This document shows positions 52,769 through 62,729 of a stretch of 64,000 nt of DNA, piece by piece. Source of the stretch: Corythucha ciliata (Eukaryota; Arthropoda; Insecta; Hemiptera; Tingidae). Location of the stretch: contig CM075937.1 of the NCBI GenBank assembly GCA_038030265.1, positions 1,674,001 to 1,738,000 of the forward strand. The letters run 5' to 3'. The notes below the pieces were generated by a model. It did not search any database. It had not been told where the DNA came from and saw nothing but the letters and a program-made list of their open reading frames with translations. Both the position numbers and the translations under genes were made by a program. Within the stretch, counting starts at the first letter, position 1; every line of letters begins with the position of its first letter.

Positions 52769-53508
52769 AAGGTGATGGTTAGTATACTTGGTATTTAATA
52801 TTCTATTAAGGTGGGATTGCATGACTGCAGGGGGAGTGTCATTTTTCTTGTACTTTTTAATGGTATATTCTATAAGTATTTCAGGGTATTTCCAGGGATA
52901 GATTTCAGAATTTAATTTCGGGATCACGGGGTTCAAATTTGTAGAATAGTTGGCTAAGGTTTCGCGCAGACGAACAGAAAGGGGACGTGTGCGCGAGGGG
53001 AGTTGGGTGAATAATTGTAAGTGTGGAGGATTGAAAAGTTCAGAGTGGAGGAAGTGGTTAGGTTGTGTTTTGATTGAAAGAGTATAGTTTAGCAAGATTT
53101 GTTGACGGCGGTAATGTAGAGGTAGATTTTGAGATAGAAAGTATAAATCGGCACAAGGTGTTGATCGGTAAGCTCCCAGTGCTATTCGCAAACCGGCTTG
53201 ATACGTGTGGTCAAGAGTCATCATCCAGGATTTACGGGCTGAGCCGTAAGCCTGGAGCCCATATTCCATACGGGAACGGATGAGGGAGTTAAGAATTTTT
53301 ATAAGCATTGAGGCGTCTGATCCCCAGTTGTGATTAGCAAGGGTTTTCATTAAGTTTAGGGTCTTGTTACATTTTTTGTTAATTTCAAATATGTTTTGTT
53401 TCCAGCGAAGCTGTTTATCGAAGGTAATGCCAAGGAATTTTTGTGTTTCTTTGTACGTTATGGGTGAATTTTGAAGAGTAATTTCGGGGAGGTTGTGGTG
53501 GTAGCGAA
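52769..53508 (-). pseudogene. LINE reverse transcriptase thumb and connection, 5'-truncated
   Basis: It starts abruptly with ITLQNSPITYKETQKFLGIT and the thumb FDKQLRWKQNIFEI. It continues through LIRSRMEYGLQAYGSAR and RIALGAYRSTPCADLYF to the RNase H linker. The palm domain is absent (truncated at 53508). The last codons before 52769 are the target of the SINE insertion. Confidence 0.85.
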
Positions 53509-53509
53509 G

Positions 53510-53550
<41 letters not shown>

Positions 53551-53575
53551 TTTTTTTTTTTCTAGGCATTGACTA

Positions 53576-54983
53576 CCCAGCCAGCACAAACGTGATATAA
53601 ATATTCTGAGAATCTTCCCTAACGTTCTTAAATATTTCGAACATTCCTCTAATCTGGCAGGGATGTTCTGGGTATACAGTCACCTATCAAATCATTCTAT
53701 GAATATCCAAACAAAATATGCAATGAACAGCACGGGCGGAATATTCTACGAATATCCAAACGAGATATGCTATGAACAGCACTGGTGGAATATTCAAAGG
53801 AGTCTTTTGCTGAATAAAGATCGAACATATAGCTCATTTGCGTGATGTAGAGGGGGTAGACGCGTTTTCTGCTTCGGACAGCAGTTTTCCGTTTCACCAT
53901 CCATCTCACCCACTCGATCCCTATTCACACTCAAAAATTAAAAGTTAGTACCCTGTTCTTATTATGATGTGTAGTGTTGATAGGTAAAGTTCGTGTCAGT
54001 GGGTTTAGTGGTGGGAGGTCTTCGACTCTCCGATTCGTCCATTTTGCTCTCCTCTCTACGACAGACGCGGGAACTCTTTCTTAACTTTCTGGTTCTTTCT
54101 AACAAGAAGCACAAATCAACGTGGCTCGAGCCCATCTAGTTTTTCTCGAATTTTCTTCGGGCACGCATAAAATTGGAAAACGTCCCATCATTTGATTTGT
54201 AGGTAAGGCGACAATTCGCTTGTTAACCTTTAAATCTGATTGTACAAGTTTGTTTAATATAATTTGCAGGTGCAAGTTTCACGACTAATTCGTCATTAAT
54301 TGGTCCTACGTCGATATTTATTTTTCTGCCTGTCAACTTTTCTCAGCGACCAATTTTCGGTGATCGAGCCAGTAGCTACATGTAATATACTGAAGTAAAG
54401 TGTGTATTTCGGATTGCACGATAATTGTGGGATTTTGTTTTCAGGCCCGCGTCGTCTATGTCCCATCGCCGCGTCGTATTATTTTCTTGGCGTTCTGTTA
54501 GTGTGTAGTTGTTTCTCAGCGTGTTTTTATTTATTTATTTATTTATTTTTATTTTTTTTTGTAGTGTCAGTATTTTTTCATTCGTTTCCAAATTGTATGC
54601 ATCATAAATTAAAAATATAAAGTAAAATAATTCTGTTCCGTGCGAATATTATTTTGGAACATTTACGGAATATATACAACATGTCCCGTTTGGGCCTCCT
54701 TACAATATTCGTACCCGACACTATATGTATATCTGAATATTCTAGAGCGATTCTAAAAAAACATTCTTTGAACGTTCAAACTTATCGTTCTGAATATATT
54801 CCACGAATCTTCTAGTAGAATATTCCGTTGGAACATTCACGGATTTCATACAACCTGTCCTGTCTGGACCTCCATACAATATTCGCAAAAAAACCAATAT
54901 CTTCCACGAATATTCTTGGAAAAAAGGTAAATTCCAAAAAGATAATCAAGGAACATTCGGGTAATATTTCCTTGCTATCTTGG
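53576..54983. other. AATATTC-rich right half of the inner TIR element
   Basis: There is no coding signal. Two roughly 60-bp direct repeats at about 54658 and 54832 share the words GGAACATT, ACAAC.TGTCC and CCATACAATATTCG. They look like subterminal repeats of a DNA element. Confidence 0.5.
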
Positions 54984-55363
54984 TTCGACCTCTCTATTCT
55001 TGATTACGTTTATGATCTAATGATGCGACCTCAAAGCGACGTCATAAACTTGTAGTACAAGGTTATGACGAAAACATAACGTCGGAAAACTGTACTACAC
55101 ATTCCGGACATCGCAGCAACGGCATAATTTTATGTTAACCATGTAGTACAAATATTTGACAGCGCTACGACGTCAGAATATACTGCTATACTTTTCTGAT
55201 GTCTAATTTACGTCGGACATTTGTAATACAACGACAGTCCGTCGTTCAGACGATATGGCAACGTCGAAGGCCACCCAAACTACCAGAATCCGACGTCGGA
55301 AGTATTACAGAATAGGTCGCATGTCGCAAATGAACCTAAATGCGACCAATTGTGCTAGTTGGG

Positions 55364-55761
55364 TGGTTATGATGAACAAGAAAATGCTAATTTGTCGTAA
55401 ACATTTAGAAAAATCCGCTATTTTGCGGCTAATATTGAGTAAATGCTAATTTTCAGTTCAAACCGAGTAAAGTGCTAATTCTCTGGTTCCTTCTAGAAAA
55501 AATCGCAAATTTGTGAAAAACGCCAACTCGAGAAAAAGTTAAGAAACATCGCTGATTCACAGGATAAAAAAGCTACTTTGCTGCTAAAGTTGAGAAAAAG
55601 CGCGTGTTTATGTCTATAAGGTGGGGAGGAGTGGGAATACCCCACTAATCCGCGGCTAATATGCGCTAAATTGCGGCAAAAAGCGCTAATTTGCTGGTAA
55701 AGTTGACAAAAAGCACTCATTCGCGGCTAAAATGGAGAAATTCTTGGATTAAACTTGGCAT
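55364..55761. repeat. Minisatellite family A array, right half
   Basis: Continuation of the array at 47220-48960 on the other side of the TIR element. It runs into the left edge of duplication copy 2. Confidence 0.75.
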
Positions 55762-57722
55762 AAGCGCTGATGTTTGGCGGATAGGTTGGGGAAATAGCGG
55801 TGATTTGCCTAAAACAAGGAAAAGGCCTTGGCTACAATTAGGAAAAGGCCTTAGCGGTTACCAATAGCGGTTTGTAATAGGTATGTATAATTAGAGACTT
55901 TTAGGGGCCTCTTGAAGGTTTCCGCCCCGGGCCCCCGATACGTGTAGGTCCGCCAGTGGCCCCACTCATCAACGGATGTTGCGTGTTGGATCGGTGGGAA
56001 GCTTAGCTGATGCTTACTGCTTGGGTTTCCTAGGAAGGCGCAAGGCGTGCCGTAATGTTGCGGCCGTTTGGCCGATGTCTTCGCTAAAAACGTTCCCTTA
56101 CAAATTCACGTTCTTGTTTCCTATTCCTAGGTAGCGGTGATCGCATAACATAACAGCGGGTTTGATGCCCGGTGCGGACCGCACACGCCGCACGCCCCTT
56201 GCTACGCCTGTGGAAAGCAGGAAGATTTTGCAAACAGATCCGCAAATGTAAAAAATTTCATTCAGTCAGCCTGCACATTTCAAAAGCCCTGACCGCGTTC
56301 ACAAAAATTAAATTTAACGTTTACCGAACAGATTGCAAAATCTCTCTATTGCAAAAAAAGAGAATCGCGATGCGCAATAGTTATAATTACTCGAGAATCG
56401 CCAGCATTGTCTGCGCGATAATACAACTTTGGACGCTTTCCAAAGTCCTCAAATTTTACCAGGAAATGCAAGACCTTAATAAATGGCATCAAGACCGACA
56501 AAACACTTTGTTTTTGTATACGCAGTAGGGAATGAACTCGCAAGGTTACGGAGGCATTTAAGAAAGCCTTATAGGGCAGCTTGTTTTCCCCCTGTTTCTT
56601 CTTTTTTTTTTTTTTCAATCTCTTGTTTATTTGAAGTTCCATAAACCGTTTTTACCTTTTCGTCGCTTTATTATGCCTCTTCCGCCAAACTAATGAAATC
56701 ACCTTCACCTCTCCCTCAATGCCTAAGGTTGGTCGCTTGTGCGTTGGACCTCGCACACACATGTGCCCGGGAAGTTACACGCGGTGCAACTCTTGGAAAA
56801 TGTCCAACTACTAATTACTGGGGAAACGTAAGTTTTTTTTTTTTGCTTGTTGAGTTATAATTTTTCTTTTCGGCTGATTGTTTCCTGTTTCCAAACAAAT
56901 CACCTTCATCTATTCTTGATCTTCCTTTATCATCAAATTTAAATTTAGAACAACACCCCTGAAAACGACGCAGCTCTTTTTTTTGTGTGTGTGTTGTTCA
57001 CACGGAGCTCTTTGTGCCATCCAATCCCCCACCTCTCACCCTTTCTGACAAAGTAGAGGGTGTGGGAAGTGAGTCGGGAGCAAATATTGTACCATATAAA
57101 CTACGACTCTATACGAAGTCCATCAGCCATGTCCATGCTAAAAGGGAAACTTTTTTTTCTCCTCATGTTCACCAACACCCGTCTTCCTCCCTCACTTCTC
57201 ATCCTTCAAAGGTACATATGAAAATAGGCGTAGAGGAGTGAAAAAGAACGGCAAACTGTGAGTGGGGGGGGGGAAGTTATATCTATATGCGAGCAGAAAA
57301 GTTTAAGAATAGAACTTGGGCTCAATTGGGAGGTAGTAGAGGGGGGGAGGACTTACGCCTTTTCGTTCACTCCCCCTCTCCCCTACACGATTTTTTTTTT
57401 TTTTTTTGGACAGATTTATTCAAACCCCCAAGTTCCTCAGTTCGAATTTTCGTGTCGCATCCTTTACATGTCAGGGTAAGTTAAATTTTTCCACCCCTTT
57501 CAACCCTCACGATCCCACAAGTCTCGGTAAACACAACAAACGTGACCCAGATTTTTTTGCCCGTCTCAGATTTCGAAGACGAAAAACATGGGAATAGTCT
57601 GGAGCAAGGAAGTGTCGTCAAACAGCGAGCCGAGTATCGAAGTTGGTTTTTTCCGCGAGACAGTTTTTTTTTTGTCGTTAAGGCATGGAAATTCACTTAT
57701 TTAATTCATAATTATACCTCAG

Positions 57723-60700
57723 GATGATTCGCTTCAAAACGACGAGGAAAGGAAAACAGCGCGCGAGGAGGACATGAGACGATTCAAGGAGGAACTAGCT
57801 CGAAAGAGGGAAGCGCGTAGCGAAGCGATTAAAGCGTTGAACGCGAAAATTGCGTTCCTCGAAAAAGATAGAGATGACAGTCGGAGAGAAAATGAGCATT
57901 TACGAGAGCAACTCGGTCGAATTCAGAGCGTCAATGACGACGCTAATTGTTCAAAGGGCAATGAGGAAATCGAGGGATTAGAGAGGCAAGTGAAGGCGCT
58001 CAAGGAAGTGGCCATGATCGGAGGCGAAATGTTGAAAATTCGGGAGCTTCAGGTGATGATTTGCGAGTTTTGCGTTTTTAATTGCTGTGGCTCATCTAAC
58101 AGATCGTGTTCTGCTTTATATCCACTTATCAACGGCCCAATGAGTAGGGGAAAAAATTGAATAATAATGAGCGTAGCATTTTAACGAGAATGACGCACGT
58201 GCAATTTATTTTCTGAATCAGAACAAACGGGCTTCGTCTTCCTAATCCTTATAAATAGCGTCCGTCCAAAAGTGAATTCTCTCAAGCTGTTTACCGGTCT
58301 GTTTCTATACAAAATCTAATTCCGATAATGACCTTTTAAAATCGACTCAACCTTTCCTAAATCTCGGATATATACACACAGTGAGGCTCACCCAGCTCCA
58401 AAACATCATCCCTTTAATACCTTTCTGACAATCTTTATGATGCGGCATTACAATCCAGCGCACAAAAAATGATTTTCCTTTGAAATGGTTTTTTGATGGT
58501 TAATTAATCCCTTTGCGGAGGGGGGGGGGTTTACTTTGAAAATTGAATATTTGCTTTGGAAATAAAGTTTCGCCTTGCTTATGATAGGAGAAAAGGGGAG
58601 AGGGGGGTTCTACGTTTTCCCTTTTTCCAGATTTATTTTTCTCTTCCAATCCCTCGATTTAATCAGCCCATCTGTCGCTTGTGTGCGTATGCAGCAGCCG
58701 CCTATGTGAGTGAACGACCGTTTTTTTTCAAACAAGCGACGCTATAAAATGATAAATAGGACAGATTTTCCCATATCGAGAAACTTCCCTCTAAGCCAGA
58801 AAAAATACCCCAGAGGGTTGAACCCCCCCCCCCCATCATGACATTACCAGCTGGGGAAGGGGTCATTTTTCCACGTAAAATTAACAAGTCGTAGGTACAT
58901 GAATTTGCTCATTTTGACGTAGTAACTTGCAATTTGACCCATAAACGACTAAATACGTATTCTTGGAAGGGCCATTTTTCACACACCAGTACCATATTTT
59001 TCACAATTTTGGACCGATTGCTTTGATGTATTCTGAAATACTTAATTCCTGAATATTCAAAACAGGCGCATAAATCAACCTTACAGATTTGTTCGTTCAG
59101 TCTCTGCAATGAAATTTATTCAGTAGTATAAGAGCTCTCTATAACTTGTCCAGAAGAAAGAAGCTTTAATTTTCCGCTTCGCGAGCTTTATATTGTCAAG
59201 AGGTTGGGGGGGGAAAACGAGAGAAAATTAATTTCTGAGTCGATTTTTCACAAATTCACGGTATGAATTACCGAATAATTTAAGGCTCCGCGCTACCCCT
59301 CCCCCCTCCACAGTCTTATTTGGCTGTTTTTGGATTCACCAAAAGAATTTTTTCTTTGTTTCAGGTGAACGAACTCAAGGACAAGCTCATGGCAATCGAA
59401 GAGACTGGACAAGCGTACGAAAAAGAGGTTGAGAACATGCGACGTCTCAAAAATCTGTACGAAGATCGGGCTCGAGCCATGACCATTACACATCAAATGG
59501 AGCTCGACAGGGAAAAGGCGAAATTGGTAGCGGCCGAAACGAGAAAAGACATTGCCGAACACAGAACTCGCGAGCTCGGCGAGAAAAACAAAGAGCTTGA
59601 AGAGCGATTGGAAAAATTGAACAATTCCCTGGACGAGGCCAACGGTCAAATTAGCGATTTAAAAATTCAATTGGCGAGTAAATCGGAGGATCTGTACCAT
59701 GCGACGTCGCAAATAAACATCATTAATCAATTGTTCGGACAGCTGTTCACCCCTGGGCCGGACTCACTAGAACGAGTAACAAAAGTTCTGGAAGAGCACA
59801 GGGATCTTGTGAATCATTTAACGACCGAAGGAAAAATAACAGATCTAGCGTCTACGCTCGTCAATTTAGCCGATAAGGATCATTTGCCTAATACGGAACA
59901 CCAAGATGTCACGGATCACTTGAGTAAAGTTTGGCGTCTTCTGGTTGAACTCCTCGGGCATCATGTGAAACAAGTTCCGGACGAGTCCTCACCCGAAAGT
60001 TGTTACAAGAGCGTTGAAACTCCCTCGGGTCCTAAGCTTGTCATAAGCGTAAGCCAAACATTTCTCAGGCTCAAGGATTTAATTTTGGAAAAGAACACCC
60101 TCGTAAAGAGGTTGGAAGACTGAAACAATTAAACTCGACTTTGGAAAATCGATTGATTGGACAAGAAAGTCGTCTTGTAGTTGTCACCGCTGAGCTTCAC
60201 AAAACATGGGGCGTTGTCAGTAAATTAAAAACTCAACACAAGCAGTTGCATACTCATGAGAAGGTATTAAGATATGAATTAGCTCAAAAGAGACTCTTGT
60301 TGAATGAACTCAAAAAACAACTGGAAGACTGCAAAGATAATTGGAATTTGGCGAGGGCGAAAAATCATCAGACTGAAAATGATTGGAGAGAATTGAGGTC
60401 GGAGTTCGCTTCGAGGAAGCAACAACTCAGCTCGGCTGAAAGTGGATATGAAGAGTCACCGAACGATTCGCTAGATGAAGAGGAGAAAGATTCCGTTCAT
60501 ATTCTCACATGGGATGTCGACGGCGAGCCCACAGCGCAAAATTCGTCGACTTTCCGTCAAACGACTGGCGAGTGGTCCGGAAAAGAACCAACGCCGCCAC
60601 CGTCATCGCCAAATCCGTCACCGTTGGGCAACTCCGATGAACCACCACCACCACCACCACCGTCATCGCCCGGCCCATCTGGTGGTACTGCCGCTGGTAG

Positions 60701-60938
60701 AAGCGTCGACGAGGTTCTAAACGCACGGCAAGAGAGGTTAGCGCGTCTCGAGGCTCAGTGTCAAGGGCTTTTTACCAAGATGTCGCGGACTTCACAGCGA
60801 AGCGATCAAATTAGCGACAAACTGGTCAAACTTCACGAACAGTACGGTGGCAGTCCTAGACAGCACTCGGAAGGTGACAGCGAATCTTCGATGGAGGAAG
60901 AACAAGAAACACCAGTTACCACTACTGATAAAACGTAG
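57723..60938 (+). pseudogene. Coiled-coil, proline-rich protein gene, copy 2 (frameshifted)
   Basis: The exons correspond to copy 1: 57723-58052 and 59365-60938, with the same splice sites. In the second exon one A is missing from an A-run at 60105-60107 (three A instead of four). This changes the frame and gives a stop at 60121-60123, after about 252 of the exon's 525 codons. The original frame is open again from about 60110 to the stop at 60938. The proline run has seven instead of eight residues. Everything else is nearly identical to copy 1. The product would lack the second coiled coil and the proline-rich tail. The change lies in a homopolymer, so a sequencing error is a serious alternative. 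Confidence 0.85.
58053..59364 (+). other. Intron of the coiled-coil gene, copy 2
   Basis: 1312 bp, same ends as copy 1. Differences are mainly in G/C/T homopolymers plus a few substitutions. Confidence 0.7.
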
Positions 60939-62609
60939 TAACATTTATCGAATCTTTGATTTTCGGTTTCCGGAATGTTATTTGAAGTTCAAAGACAGAA
61001 AACTTAATTACCTACTCTCGTTTTGTTAATCGCAACGTCTGTTAAACTATTTTTTATGAATTTGATACACGCAATGAAGTTTGTACTCCTATTCTATAAA
61101 CATATTATTATTATTATAACATTCCTAATGAATTTTTCCCCTTTGTCGACGAGACGGTTGCGTTGGTCGGTTGCTTGGTGCAATCAAAAGAGACGATTAA
61201 CCACAATGCATGAACTGCACATTCTCTCAACTGAGTATTACTCATTTTCCTTTACGTCCCGTTACATGGGCGAAAAGAAAGAGTTATTGAGGTATGATAA
61301 ACGTCTGCGTATACATTTTGTCACCCGTGTATACGTTTTGGGGAAAATACCATTTTAGGACTACCGGTGTAATTCTGCAGTAGAAAATAGAACTACAGTG
61401 GTGCGGTTAAATATCTCGCCACTTTATTCCTAGTTGGTTTACAACAAGAACCCCTTATAACGCGGTCGGGACGAACGGATTTTTTTTTTGTATCTCATTA
61501 CATCGATTAATACGCGTTACGCCAAGGTTGACACCAAGGCAACACTCAAAAGTAGGAGATTAAGTTATCCCGAAGTGAATGTAAGAAGGGAGGACTTAAA
61601 TCCCCCTTTTTTCGCCGTAAATCTTCAATTTAAACTTTTCTCTCATTCAACTTTTTGTCCGGCTTCCAAACATTTTCCCTCTCGCTCTTTTATATCAGAT
61701 CTTCCAATCATTTCTCGGGTTTCAGTAGATTGCCAATGGTTGAAAGTCGAGAGTGAAAATAGGAATAACAGAAGTCCGAAAGGAAGAAGAGTCAAGGACG
61801 GCTTAGAGGGAGGGGGGGTGTGATCGATGAAAAGGTTATAAGACAGTTTCTTGACTTCAACGATTTCTAAGACAGTTTGAACCACTTGAACAATTTATCT
61901 TAATTTTCCTTGAGGCGGAATATTGTTTTTACAGGACATATTCCTTTTAAGTCACAAAAGATTCAATTATATTTTCTCTTTACACCGAGACGTAAAGTTA
62001 TACATGAAGGCTTCAAGTTCTGTTTTGACAGTAGAGGTACTATGCAACCCGTCAAAAACCATCAGAGACCTGGTTTTCCTCAATTTCTCCCAAGTCGAGA
62101 AAATTTCCAACGAAATACACACCTCATCCCCCACCCCTTTATTAAGAAATCGATTAAGCTGTCGGACGCGTTTTAACGTATAATTTTTTGCACAGTAAAA
62201 ATTGATACCCTCAAATCTGAGAAGGCTGATTGCTTGCGATTCGCTTTTCCATCTGTCGTATACACTTTGAAACTAACAGTGATGGCGGGACGGGGGAGGG
62301 TCGCTTACGGCTGTCTGTTAAAACCACTCAGCACTTATTTTGACTGACAGGTCTTTCAGACAAGGAGTATTAATGCTCCATTTCACCCTCTTAGTGACTT
62401 TCTGTTCATGTCCCGATGAGACATTTTTCTTCTAGTGATTTGTAAACGTGATGGAACGCTGAAATCAAGGGAATGTTGGACTGGGTAATTTTGTACACAG
62501 CCTCCAACATATGGATCATTATTTTATTCAAGTTTATTGTTGTCCTAATAAAAAAAAAGTGTTTTCTGTTTCATTCGTTCACGACTCTGCTACCAACAGG
62601 CGTGATTGT
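60939..62609. other. 3' flank in copy 2, unoccupied LINE site
   Basis: It matches the copy 1 flank. The single TTTACACC at about 61981 is the empty target site of the copy 1 LINE. The junction AAAGATTCAATT at about 61959 lacks the 195-bp segment present in copy 1. Confidence 0.8.
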
Positions 62610-62729
62610 GAACGATTACAGAAAAGTGGCAGTTCAAACAAGCTAAGACGTAAAACGAATACTTAGACGCAAGAGAGTTAAAAAGTAAAACGAAATATCG
62701 CAGAAGTGGGTAAGTTCGAGGTCATCGTA
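62610..62729. other. No gene seen
   Basis: Short unique stretch between duplication copy 2 and a repeat element end. Confidence 0.4.

Larger units (their letters stand above)
51237..53550 (-). mobile_element. I-like LINE fragments with (TAA)n tails, host of a SINE
   Basis: RT thumb and RNase H coding is antisense (51960-53508). Three (ATT)n tracts on the plus strand (51237-51271, 51407-51446, 53510-53550) equal (TAA)n tails on the minus strand, the 3' terminus known from I-type elements. The first two follow similar 3' UTR sequence (words GGAAATGCATTTACGCACAG and GAAACATGCATTACGCACTG). The RT coding begins abruptly at about 53508 beside the third tract, so the main copy is 5'-truncated. Confidence 0.8.
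50793..54983. mobile_element. Inner TIR element (CCCAGATAGCAAG ends)
   Basis: The left end CCCAGATAGCAAGCAATATC at 50793 and the right end, on the minus strand CCAAGATAGCAAGGAAATAT, at 54983 are imperfect inverted repeats. Both continue with the word GAATGTTCC. A third similar terminus, CCCAGCCAGCACAAACGTG, lies at 53576. The interior holds AATATTC-rich sequence and the LINE. There is no transposase. Confidence 0.6.
48961..55363. mobile_element. TIR DNA element (CCCAACTAGCACAATT ends), 6.4 kb with nested insertions
   Basis: The left end CCCAACTAGCACAATT (48961-48976) is inverted at the right end (55348-55363). Minisatellite continues on both outer sides. The 8 bp flanks AGCGTATG and TGGTTATG agree at five of eight positions, so a target duplication is uncertain. 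Both subterminal regions are rich in the palindrome GACGTC: three in the first 150 bp and three in the last 340 bp. No transposase was recognised, so it is non-autonomous or decayed. Confidence 0.75.
46870..55958. mobile_element. Minisatellite-bearing element with GC-rich ends, interrupted
   Basis: The left end is CAGTAGCGTACCGCGG plus a GC-rich block to about 46935. Family A minisatellite follows at 47220-48960 and resumes at 55364-55760. The GC-rich right end ends at 55958 in GGTCCGCCAGTG. The middle (48961-55363) is an inserted TIR element. No coding capacity of its own is seen. Its right part lies inside segmental duplication copy 2. Confidence 0.55.
55762..62609 (+). repeat. Segmental duplication, copy 2
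   Basis: It matches 4108-15332 in the same orientation, roughly 99% identical by eye, but lacks the LINE and the 195-bp segment. Its left edge is continuous with minisatellite family A. In copy 1 the edge abuts a TIR-like end instead. Confidence 0.95.

Noticed and set aside
58909..59109. 66-codon minus frame in the intron
   Set aside because: Intronic, no domain, same in both copies only through duplication.
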